From Janibacter indicus (GTDB lineage: Bacteria > Actinomycetota > Actinomycetes > Actinomycetales > Dermatophilaceae): a stretch of 64,000 bases of DNA. Below are positions 8,053 through 17,300 of this stretch, piece by piece. The DNA is taken from assembly GCF_900176385.1 (NCBI RefSeq), contig NZ_FWXN01000006.1:186001-250000 (forward strand), in the 5' to 3' direction. Under the pieces are notes generated by a model. It had not been told where the DNA came from and did no database searches. It saw only the letters and a program-made list of their open reading frames with translations. A program made the position numbers and the translations under genes. How positions within the stretch are numbered: position 1 is the first letter of the stretch; every line of letters begins with the position of its first letter.

Positions 8053-9471
8053 ATGAGCTCGCAGGGGGAGCAGAGCAGGGGCACCGGCAGACGTCGCCGT
8101 CCGGTGTGGCTGCGGGTCGTGTCCGGTGGCATCGTCTCGCTGCTGGTCGTCGTCGCGGCGATCTTCGCCACCCGATCCGACGGTCAGCCGGTGCACGACG
8201 TCGCGCTGACCGACGGTGGTCTGTGGGTCTCCGGCGGTCGGACCGGCTACTGGGGGCGGGTCAACACGGGCGCCCACCAGTTCGACCTCGTGCTGAGCGG
8301 CGCGGGTGACGCCGGGACCGGCGAGGACGTGCTGCGCGCCGACGTGCTCCAGGACGGCCGCAATGCCGTCGGGGTCACCGCCGACCGTCGCCTCATCGCC
8401 TTCGACACGCGGACGGGGGATCGGATCAAGGGCGAGGTGCAGGTGCCCGAACCCACCTCGGTGACCGGAGTCGACATCCACGAGCCCGACCGGGTCGCCC
8501 TCGGTGGTGACACCCTCGCGGTCGTCGACCACGACACCGGCCGGATCTGGGGCAAGCGCCTCGACCCCGCGGGCGGCACCCCGATCGCCGACCTGCTCGA
8601 CACCGGCGAGCTCGACACGGTGGGCAAGCAGGCCGCGGTGACCGTCGACCTCGACGGCGACATCATGGCGGTCTCTGCCGACAGCGGCCGGGTCGTCGAG
8701 ATCCCCGCGGAGGGTGACGGCTTCGGCCAGCCGATCCGCACCGACCTGGACTTCTCGGGCCGCGCTGCCGACATCACCGCCGTCGGCGACGAGTGGGTCG
8801 TCCTCGACCTCGAGACCGGAGAGGTGATGTCCGAGCACCTGCAGGACCCGCAGCCCATCGCGGGCAGCGGCCAGGACAACGCCGGCGAGGACCTGGCCAT
8901 GGTCGCCCTGCAGCAGCCCGGGCCGGCGAGCGACGTCGTCGGCTACCAGACCCTCGAGCGGGCCGGCTACGCGCGCATCACCGAGGACAGCGACCACGAC
9001 GGCGCCGACGTGGGCGTCGTGTCGGGCCTCGACGAGGGCGACGAGCGCCCGCAGGCGCAGTTCAACAAGATCTCCCGCCCGGTGATCAACGGCGACTGCC
9101 TCTACGCCGCGTGGGGGATGGGCGGCACGATCCTGTGGGGTCGAGCGTGCGGCCAGACCCAGGCGCAGACGAGCCAGCTGCCCGTCGCCGGCAACCTCAC
9201 CCGTCGCAACGGCGTCGCCGTGCGGCACGACCGTGGCCAGCTCGTCCTCAACGACCTCGACACCGGCCGGGTCTACGACCTGACCCTGCCCGGTGACCTG
9301 CGCATCGACACCTGGCCCGGAGGCGCCCCGCGTGGCGACCCGGAGCGCTACGACCCCTCCGGGTGGGGCGACGACCCCAGCCCGAGCAGCACGACGAGCA
9401 CCCGGCGACCCGGCAGCAGCCCGAGCACGTCGCGCACGAGCAGCCCCACGACATCGACGAAGACCGGATGA
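8053..9471 (+). CDS. Membrane-anchored beta-propeller-like protein
   Basis: 472 residues. A basic cytosolic start (RGTGRRRRP) is followed by one transmembrane helix at ~17-37. The ~390-residue extracellular part has repeated strand patterns typical of PQQ/YncE-like propellers (GGLWVSGGRTGYWGRVN, RRLIAFDTRTGDRI, DTLAVVDHDTGRIWG, RGQLVLNDLDTGRVYDL). The last ~45 residues are Ser/Thr/Pro-rich (SPSSTTSTRRP). Related clusters in actinobacteria place a fibronectin-type-III propeller protein at this spot before MoxR; no FN3 domain is obvious here. Likely an envelope component of the secretion locus. Confidence 0.8.
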   Translation: MSSQGEQSRGTGRRRRPVWLRVVSGGIVSLLVVVAAIFATRSDGQPVHDVALTDGGLWVSGGRTGYWGRVNTGAHQFDLVLSGAGDAGTGEDVLRADVLQDGRNAVGVTADRRLIAFDTRTGDRIKGEVQVPEPTSVTGVDIHEPDRVALGGDTLAVVDHDTGRIWGKRLDPAGGTPIADLLDTGELDTVGKQAAVTVDLDGDIMAVSADSGRVVEIPAEGDGFGQPIRTDLDFSGRAADITAVGDEWVVLDLETGEVMSEHLQDPQPIAGSGQDNAGEDLAMVALQQPGPASDVVGYQTLERAGYARITEDSDHDGADVGVVSGLDEGDERPQAQFNKISRPVINGDCLYAAWGMGGTILWGRACGQTQAQTSQLPVAGNLTRRNGVAVRHDRGQLVLNDLDTGRVYDLTLPGDLRIDTWPGGAPRGDPERYDPSGWGDDPSPSSTTSTRRPGSSPSTSRTSSPTTSTKTG

Positions 9472-9484
9472 GGAAGCAGGAACG

Positions 9485-10453
9485 ATGAGCGTCTCCCAGG
9501 AGCAGGCCAGCTGGTTCAGCCAGGCCTTCCAGCAGATGGTCGGCAACGTCGACCAGGTCGTCCTCGGCAAGCAGCACACCGTGCGGCTGGCCCTCACCTG
9601 CCTGCTCTCCGAGGGGCACCTGCTCCTCGAGGACTATCCCGGCACGGGCAAGACCCAGCTCGCCCGTGCCGTCGCGGGCACGGTCCAGGGCTCGTCGAGC
9701 CGGATCCAGTTCACCCCGGACCTGCTGCCCAGCGACGTCACCGGCGTGACGATCTACGACCAGCAGACCAAGAAGTTCGACTTCCACCGCGGCCCGGTCT
9801 TCGCGACCATCGTGCTCGCCGACGAGATCAACCGCGCCTCGCCCAAGACGCAGTCCGCGCTCCTCGAGGTCATGGAGGAGGGCCGGGTCACCGTCGACGG
9901 CACGACCCACGAGGTCGGCCGGCCCTTCATGGTCGTCGCCACGCAGAACCCCATCGAGCAGGCCGGGACCTACCGGCTACCCGAGGCGCAGCTCGACCGT
10001 TTCCTCATGAAGACCTCGCTCGGTTACCCCGACCACGAGGCGACCGTCGCGGTCCTCGCCGACGCGGCCCGCCGCGACCGTACCCAGGGTCTGCGGCCCG
10101 TCGTCACGGCCAAGGTCGTGCAGGACATGGCGGGCCTGGCCGACCAGGTGCACATCGACCCGGCGATCCTCGCCTACGTCTCGCGGATCGCCGAGGAGAC
10201 CCGACGACACCGCAACATCCGCCTGGGCCTGTCGGTGCGTGGTTGTCTGGCCTTCGTGCGCTGTGCCAAGACCTGGGCCGCGAGCCAGGGCCGCACCCAC
10301 GTGGTGCCCGACGACATCAAGGTCCTCGCGGAGCCCGTCATGACGCACCGGCTGCTGCTCACCGCCGAGGCCGAGTTCGCAGGCGTGCGCACGAGCGAGG
10401 TCATCGCCCAGATCCTCGGCGAGGTCGCCCCGCCGACCGAGCGGGTCGCCTGA
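9485..10453 (+). CDS. MoxR-family AAA+ ATPase
   Basis: 322 residues from ATG 9485 (MSVSQEQASWF). An upstream in-frame start at 9293 lies in the previous gene and is rejected. Walker A PGTGKTQ near residue 54, Walker B/sensor LADEINRASPK near 110, sensor-1 ATQNPIEQ near 142 and the LPEAQLDRF block near 158 are all canonical for MoxR. These AAA+ proteins act as chaperones, usually beside DUF58 and VWA or transglutaminase proteins, as here. It is the first gene of the MoxR-DUF58-transglutaminase set in the ESX locus. Confidence 0.95.
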   Translation: MSVSQEQASWFSQAFQQMVGNVDQVVLGKQHTVRLALTCLLSEGHLLLEDYPGTGKTQLARAVAGTVQGSSSRIQFTPDLLPSDVTGVTIYDQQTKKFDFHRGPVFATIVLADEINRASPKTQSALLEVMEEGRVTVDGTTHEVGRPFMVVATQNPIEQAGTYRLPEAQLDRFLMKTSLGYPDHEATVAVLADAARRDRTQGLRPVVTAKVVQDMAGLADQVHIDPAILAYVSRIAEETRRHRNIRLGLSVRGCLAFVRCAKTWAASQGRTHVVPDDIKVLAEPVMTHRLLLTAEAEFAGVRTSEVIAQILGEVAPPTERVA

Positions 10454-10472
10454 CCCACGAGGGACACCAGCG

Positions 10473-11891
10473 ATGACGACAGGACTGCCCACACCCCCGC
10501 CGCAGGCCCCGCGCGGGCGCGGCCGGGTGCGCGAGGGCGGTGCCATGCCGGGCGGCACCCGGCAGGAGGACTCCCGTCTGGAGCAGATGGCGACCTCGGC
10601 CCGGCTGCGGTCGACGGGTACCAAGCGCACGGTGACCCTGCCCGGGGCCTCGGTCGTCAACGCCGGTCGCGGCGCGACCCGAGCCGTGCGGCGCGGCGTG
10701 ACGGCGACGGACGAGCGGGTCCGGCGCCAGTGGTTCGGTGGGCGGCTCGACTGGATCACGCCTCTCGGCTGGACCCTCCTGGGCCTGTCCGTCGTGCTGT
10801 GGGTGCTCTCGGCCCTGCTCGGCTGGGCCGAGCCGGCGATCATCGCCGCGACGATGCTCGCGCTCGTCGTCGTGTGCGTCCTGCTGTCGATCGGGAGCCA
10901 CCGGGCCGACGTCGAGCTCGTCGTCGAACCTCTGCGGGCGGAGATCGGGGACCTGGCGCAGGCCCACGTCGTGCTCACCAACTCGACGCGGCGCACGATG
11001 CTCCCTTCGCTCGTGCGGTTGCCCGTCGGTGACCACGAGGAGGTGCTGCCGGTCCCGCTCCTGCGCAAGGGGGCCAGCCACCGCACCGCCTTCCCCATCG
11101 CGACGCCGCGCCGCGGCGTCATCCCCGTCGGTCCGGCGACGACCGTGCAGGGCGACCCGCTGGGGATCACCCGCCGGACCGTGACCTTCGGCGGCGTGCA
11201 GCTCATGCACGTGCACCCGCGTCGGATCGCCCTCGAGTCCGGGGCCCACGGCCTCCTGCGCGACCTCGAGGGCGAGGTCACCCCCGAGCTGTCCATGGCC
11301 GACATCGACTTCCACGCGCTGCGCGAGTACGAGCCCGGCGACGACCGGCGCTACGTGCACTGGCGCTCCTCGGCCAAGCACGACCGTCTCCTCGTGCGCC
11401 AGTTCCAGGAGACCCGGCGCTCGCACCTCGGGATCGTCGTCGACACCGACCCCGCGATGTACCCCGGGGGCGAAGGGGACGTGGAGACGGCCATCGCCGC
11501 GGCGGCCTCGCTCATGGTCCAGTCGATCACCGACGAGCAGGAGGCCTCCGTCGTGTGCAACGACGGCTTCGCCTCCCGCACCACCGTCCCGCTCGTCCTC
11601 GACACGCTGACGACCGCAACCGTCGGCCGGGTCGACCTCGTGCGCTCCGCGCGGCTGCTCGTCCAGCAGGCGCCGGACTCCTCGGTCGCCGTCCTCGTCA
11701 CCGGCCCGGGCCGGGCCTTCCTCGAGATCCAGCAGTGCCTCGGCGAGTTCGAGACCGAGGTGCACAAGGTGGCCGTCATCGTCGACTCCGCGGCCGACGC
11801 GAGCCTGCGACGCCTGCGGGGGCTGAGCATCGTGACCATCGGTGAGCTCACCGACCTGTCCACCGTCTCCGGGGGGCTGGTGCCGGCATGA
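10473..11891 (+). CDS. DUF58 membrane protein
   Basis: 472 residues. A disordered basic N-terminus (~1-90) precedes two transmembrane helices (~93-140). The DUF58 signature lies near 286-302 (YEPGDDRRYVHWRSSAKH), followed by RQFQETRR, and then a VWA-like alpha/beta fold (IVVDTDPAM, VAVLVTG). The partner is the MoxR ATPase 20 nt upstream and the transglutaminase-like protein that overlaps its end by ATGA. The trio is a common actinobacterial module of unknown biochemical function. Confidence 0.92.
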   Translation: MTTGLPTPPPQAPRGRGRVREGGAMPGGTRQEDSRLEQMATSARLRSTGTKRTVTLPGASVVNAGRGATRAVRRGVTATDERVRRQWFGGRLDWITPLGWTLLGLSVVLWVLSALLGWAEPAIIAATMLALVVVCVLLSIGSHRADVELVVEPLRAEIGDLAQAHVVLTNSTRRTMLPSLVRLPVGDHEEVLPVPLLRKGASHRTAFPIATPRRGVIPVGPATTVQGDPLGITRRTVTFGGVQLMHVHPRRIALESGAHGLLRDLEGEVTPELSMADIDFHALREYEPGDDRRYVHWRSSAKHDRLLVRQFQETRRSHLGIVVDTDPAMYPGGEGDVETAIAAAASLMVQSITDEQEASVVCNDGFASRTTVPLVLDTLTTATVGRVDLVRSARLLVQQAPDSSVAVLVTGPGRAFLEIQQCLGEFETEVHKVAVIVDSAADASLRRLRGLSIVTIGELTDLSTVSGGLVPA

Positions 11892-14317
11892 GCGGCGGAC
11901 GGACCACCGACGTCAACGTCATCGGGGCCCCCAAGGAGGGGATGATCAAGCCCCAGCTGACCGCCAAGGAGCAGGTCCGGGCGACGCTCGGCCGGATGCG
12001 TCCGGGGCCGGCGCACTGGGTCGACACCGTCTTCACCATCGCGGTCGTCGCCTGCGGGCTCGTCGGGCTGCGCACCGTCGTCTTCGGGTGGGAGTGGTGG
12101 CGCGCCGCCGCCGTCGGCGTCGTCCTCGGCCTCGTGCTCGGGCACATCCAGGGGACCTACCGCTGGCCGCTCGTCGCGACCACCGCGCTGGGCGCGGTCA
12201 TGTACTTCCTCCTCGGCGGCCTCCTCGCGGTGCGCGACGACGTCAAGTGGGGCGTGCTGCCCACGGGGCAGACCTTCAAGGACCTGGCCGCAGGCCCGAT
12301 CTCCGGCTGGATGGACCTGCTGACGCTCGTGCCACCCGTCGACGCGCGCGGGCACATCCTCGCCGTGCCGCTCTTCATCGCCCTCGTCGCCACGACGCTG
12401 ACGTACGCGACCGCCCGCATCACCCGCTCCCGACTGCGGCTCGTCGCGACCCCCTTCGCCCTGCTCGCCGTGACCACTGCGCTCGGCACGACGGAGCCGG
12501 CCTCACTCCTCGTCCAGGGGCTGCTCCTCGCGCTGCTGCTCATCGGCTGGGTCGTCGCCCGCGACCACCTCGACCCCGACATCGGCATCGCCCGGCCGGG
12601 GATGCGCCGACCGGCTCTCTCGCGGGTCGTCTCCGGCACCCTGATCCTGCTCGTCGCGGCGCTCGTCGGCGGCACGCTCGGGCCCTACCTGCCCGGTCGC
12701 GACCACGAGGACGAGCGTCGGGTCGTGCGCACGGGCGTCGTGCCGGGCCACGACACGACGATCATGGCCTCGCCGCTCAGCCGCTTCCGCAACTTCACCG
12801 AGGACAGCCCCTCGCAGCTCTACAACCGCGAGATCCTCCGCGTCGAGGGGGTGCCCCGCAACACCCCGATGCGCCTGGCGACGCTCGACACCTGGGACGG
12901 CTCGACCTGGGGCATCGCCGGGCGCGGCGACACCCGGGCCGACGCCGGCCGCTCCTTCCAGCAGTTCGGGCGGCGTGTCGGCGTGCTCGCGAGCGGGCGC
13001 CCCACGCAGGTCAAGGTCACCGTGCCCGAGGAGGGCTACACGGGCGGCTGGCTGCTCACCTCGGGCCGGGTCGAGGGCATCGAGTTCCTCGGTGCCGCGC
13101 AGAAGCGCCTGCAGGACAAGGCCTGGCTCAACCTCAGCACCAACACCGTCCTCGTGCCGCCGGGGCTGCGCCCCGGCGACACCTACGAGGTGCGCACCGC
13201 GCTGCCGCCGGAGGGGTCCGGCGCCCTGCCCGAGAGCCTGCCCGTGTCGCGGGGCGACATGCCCATGACCGGCGACACCACCTTCGTCGATGCCCGGATC
13301 CAGGTGTGGAAGGGCGACTCGCAGGACCCGTGGCAGCAGTTCCGCCAGATCGCCACGACGATGCGCGAGGAGGGCACCTACACCGACGGCACCCCGGCCA
13401 CCGGGTCGGAGGCACCGAGCGACAAGGAGCGGGCCGCGACCGCGCGGACCGCCCTGCTCTACCCGGCCGGTCACGGTCAAGGCCGCCTCGACCGCTTCCT
13501 CAACTCCGAGGTGCTCGCCGGCAACGACGAGCAGTACGCCGCGACCCTCGGCATCATCGGCAACCGCCTCGGCATCCCCACCCGCGTCGTCGTCGGCGCC
13601 ACGGCGACCGACGACGGGCTCCTGCGCGGCCGTGACATCCACGCGTGGGTCGAGGTGCGGCTGCGCGACGGCAGCTGGTACCAGGTGCTGCCGCCGACCT
13701 TCGTCCCCGACCGGGCCGAGCAGGCCACCCCCGCCGACAACGAGCCCCAGGAGTGGGACAAGCCGGCGGCCGAGCCCCCGCCGCCCCCGCCGGAGGAGCC
13801 TGCCCCGCCGCCCGAGCCGGTCGTCGACTGGAGCTCGCCGTCGACCTGGCCGCTGTGGGCCCAGCTCCTCGCCGTCTTCGTCCTGCTGCCGCTGCTCGTG
13901 CTGCTGCTCACCCCGGTCGTCACCGCGGTCCGCCGCGCCGTGCGGCTGCGGCGGGGCACGCCGGACCAGCGGGTCGGTCGCGCGTGGAACGACCTGCTCG
14001 AGGAGGCCCGCGTCCTCGGGGTGCCGCTGCCGGCCGGTGGCACCCGCATGGAGCAGGCCCGGGCCCTCGGCCCGCAGGTCGACGCCGCACCCGCCGCGAT
14101 GCGGGCCGACGCGCTCGTCTTCGGCCCCGCCCCAGCGGACCCGACGGCCGTGGGGCACTGGCAGGGTGAGCTGCGGCAGGTGCGGCGACGACTGCGGCGC
14201 ACCGCCCCCTTCGGCAGTCGCGTGCGGGCGACCTTCGACCCCCGCTCCCTGCTGTCCCGCCACGAGGACATCGGGATGTACGACACGACCACCTCCACCC
14301 GTAAGGCGCTGAGATGA
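11888..14317 (+). CDS. TgpA-like transglutaminase-domain membrane protein, catalytic Cys replaced
   Basis: 809 residues: about six N-terminal transmembrane helices (~45-265), a large extracytoplasmic region (~270-650), a Pro/Glu-rich stretch (EPPPPPPEEPAPPPEP) and a further helix at ~657-680, then a cytosolic tail. The transglutaminase core is recognisable near 540-600: GNDEQYAATLGIIGNRLGIPTRVVVGA and DIHAWVEV. In active members the first block reads G-x-C-x-Q-F/Y-A; here Asp occupies the Cys position, and the usual final DP-TP is PPTF. The active-site His remains. It is probably a non-catalytic binding version. ATGA overlaps on both sides. Confidence 0.9.
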   Translation: MSGGRTTDVNVIGAPKEGMIKPQLTAKEQVRATLGRMRPGPAHWVDTVFTIAVVACGLVGLRTVVFGWEWWRAAAVGVVLGLVLGHIQGTYRWPLVATTALGAVMYFLLGGLLAVRDDVKWGVLPTGQTFKDLAAGPISGWMDLLTLVPPVDARGHILAVPLFIALVATTLTYATARITRSRLRLVATPFALLAVTTALGTTEPASLLVQGLLLALLLIGWVVARDHLDPDIGIARPGMRRPALSRVVSGTLILLVAALVGGTLGPYLPGRDHEDERRVVRTGVVPGHDTTIMASPLSRFRNFTEDSPSQLYNREILRVEGVPRNTPMRLATLDTWDGSTWGIAGRGDTRADAGRSFQQFGRRVGVLASGRPTQVKVTVPEEGYTGGWLLTSGRVEGIEFLGAAQKRLQDKAWLNLSTNTVLVPPGLRPGDTYEVRTALPPEGSGALPESLPVSRGDMPMTGDTTFVDARIQVWKGDSQDPWQQFRQIATTMREEGTYTDGTPATGSEAPSDKERAATARTALLYPAGHGQGRLDRFLNSEVLAGNDEQYAATLGIIGNRLGIPTRVVVGATATDDGLLRGRDIHAWVEVRLRDGSWYQVLPPTFVPDRAEQATPADNEPQEWDKPAAEPPPPPPEEPAPPPEPVVDWSSPSTWPLWAQLLAVFVLLPLLVLLLTPVVTAVRRAVRLRRGTPDQRVGRAWNDLLEEARVLGVPLPAGGTRMEQARALGPQVDAAPAAMRADALVFGPAPADPTAVGHWQGELRQVRRRLRRTAPFGSRVRATFDPRSLLSRHEDIGMYDTTTSTRKALR

Positions 14318-17300
14318 AGCTGATGTTCACCCTGCGAGGGTCGGGCAACGAGGACACCGACCTCGTCGCCACGGTCGACGGCCGCACGACCGTCGGCGAC
14401 CTCGCCGAGCACCTGGTCCTGTCCGACCCGGAGCGGCAGCGCAGCGGCGGTGCGGCGCACGAGCGCTCGGACCTCGGCGAGCACACGCTCGCCCTCGTCG
14501 ACGAGAACTACCGCGCGGTCGACCCCAACACCACGGTCCAGGAGTCGGGCCTGCGGTCCGGCGCGCACCTCACCGTCACCCGCCGCTCGTCGGGCTACAA
14601 GGACACCGAGGCCCCGATCGCCGTCGCCAAGGTCGTCGCCGGCCCGGACGCGGGCCGGGAGTACCAGCTGCAGCGAGGGACCTCGCACGTCGGCCGCGGA
14701 CGCGACTGCGAGGTGCAGATCAACGACGCGTCCGTCTCGCGCAAGCACGCCAAGCTCCTCGTGGCCGACGTCGTCGAGGTGACCGACCTCGGCTCGTCCA
14801 ACGGCGTCATCGTGGGTGACGAGCAGGTCGACCGGGCGATCCTGCGCGAGGGCGAGACCTTCACGATCGGCGACACGACCTTCGAGATCTCCGCCAAGAC
14901 GCGGGCCGCAGGCGTGACGACGACCGACTCCGGCGACGTGGCCTTCACCCGGTCGCCGCGCATCGCGCCGATCTACCAGGGGCTGCAGTTCGAGGTGCCC
15001 GAGCTGCCCGAGCGCGGCAAGCCGCAGCGCATCCCGCTGGCGATGATGCTCGTGCCGGTCTTCATGGGCGCGACCCTCTTCGCCATCACCCGCTCGCGCT
15101 TCACGATCATGTTCATGCTCATGATGCCGATGATGATGCTCGCCAACACGTGGGAGTCCAAGCGGCGCGTGCGGCTGGACTTCGAGGAGGCGATGGAGGA
15201 CTTCCGCGAGGACGTGGGCTACCTCGTCGAGGACATCGAGGTCGAGCTCGACCGCGAGCACGACATCCGGCGGCAGGAGCACCCGGCCGTCACCGACTTC
15301 GCCCGGGCGGTCGCCGTCCACCACCCGCTGATGTGGACCCGACGGCCCAACGACCCGGGCTTCCTCGAGTACCGGCTCGGTCTGGGCGTGCGCCCCAGCC
15401 GCAGCGAGATCAAGCTGCCCAAGATGGGACGCACCCGGGCCGAGGCCTGGCTCGAGGTCTCGCAGCTCATGCAGGGCCTGGGCGTCGTCGCCGACGTCCC
15501 GGTCACCGCGCACCCGCTGCTCGACGGCGCGATCGGCGTCTCCGGTCCGCGCGAGGCCGCGCTCGGGCTCGCCCGCTCGCTCGTCGTGCAGACGATGGCC
15601 GCGCACTCGCCGGCCGAGGTGGTCCTGTGCGCCCTGGCGTCGACGACCTCCGCGCGCGACTGGGACTGGCTCAAGTGGTCCCCGCACACCTCGTCCCCGC
15701 AGAGTCCGCTCGACGTGCAGCACACCGCGAGCTCCGGCCCGGGGTGCGCGGCGATCATGGAGCAGCTCGAGGGGCTCGTGGCCGCCGGCTCCGAGCGCGA
15801 CAGCTCGACGCCGACGACCGGCCCGGCCGTCGTCGTGCTCGTCGAGAACGACGCCCCCGTGGAGCGGGCGCGCCTCGTCCAGCTCGCCGAGGCCGGGTGG
15901 CGCCACCGCATCGTCGTCATCTGGGTCGCCCCGGTGACCGAGCAACTGCCCGCCGCGTGCCGCACCTTCGTCGAGGTCGCCGAGGACGGCAGCTGCCAGG
16001 TCGGCTGGGTCGGACCGGCCCAGGTGGCCAGCGGGGTGCAGACCGACCTCATCCGGGTCGAGGATGCCGTCGCGGCAGCCCGCAACCTGGCCCCGATGAC
16101 CGACTCCAGCGCGGTCTCCCAGGACGACTCCGACATCCCGCGCTCGGTCTCCTACCTGGCGCTCGTCGGCACCGAGATCGCCCACTCCGAGATGGCGGTC
16201 ATCGAGCGGTGGAACGAGAACCGCTCGATCCTCACGGGGCGGCACGCTCCGCCCACCCCGAGCCGCAAGCCGGGCTCCCTTCGCGCCGTCATCGGGCAGT
16301 CCGCGATGGGCACGCACAGCGTCGACCTGCGCACCGACGGCCCGCACGCGCTCGTCGGTGGTACCACCGGCGCCGGCAAGTCCGAGCTGCTCCAGGCCTG
16401 GATCCTCGGCATGGCGACGGCCAACAGCCCGCAGCGGGTGACCTTCCTGCTCGTCGACTACAAGGGTGGTTCGGCCTTCCGCGACTGCGTCGAGCTGCCG
16501 CACACCGTCGGCATGGTCACCGACCTGTCGCCGCACCTCGTGCGGCGAGCGCTCGCGTCGCTGTCGGCGGAGCTGCACTACCGAGAGCACCTGCTGGCGC
16601 GCTTCAAGGCCAAGGACCTCGTCGAGCTCGAGCGCCGCGGTGAGGTCGAGGCACCACCGAGCCTGATCATCATCGTCGACGAGTTCGCCGCGCTCGTGCA
16701 GGAGGTGCCCGACTTCGTCGACGGCGTCGTCAACATCGCCCAGCGTGGCCGCTCGCTCGGCATCCACCTGATCCTCGCGACGCAGCGTCCCGCCGGCGTC
16801 ATCAAGGACAACCTGCGCGCCAACACCAACCTGCGCATGGCCCTGCGCATGGCGGACGAGGACGACTCGTCCGACGTGCTCGGCACCAAGGACGCCGCCT
16901 ACTTCGACCCGGGTCTGCCCGGGCGTGCGATGGCCAAGTCCGGTCCCGGACGTCTCGTGCCCTTCCAGACCGGCTACGCCGGTGGCTGGACGAGCAACAC
17001 CCCACCCCCGCCGGACATGCTCGTCTCCACGCTCACCTTCGGTGCGCCCGTCACCTGGGAGCTGCCCGCCAAGCCGAAGGGGGACGAGGACGCCGACCTC
17101 GGCCCGACCGACATCCAGCGCGTCGTCGAGACGGTCGAGAAGGCTCGCGTCGAGTCGGAGATCCCCATCCCGCGCAAGCCGTGGCTGCCCGAGCTCGCCG
17201 AGGTCTACGACCTCGCGAAGCTGCCGACCGAGCGCCGCGACGACGAGCTGGTCATCGGCATCGCCGACAACCCCGAGAACCAGAGCCAGCCGACGATCTC

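Noticed and set aside
7861-9597. 578-codon minus-strand frame
   Set aside because: Shadow of the propeller and MoxR genes; no recognisable domain.
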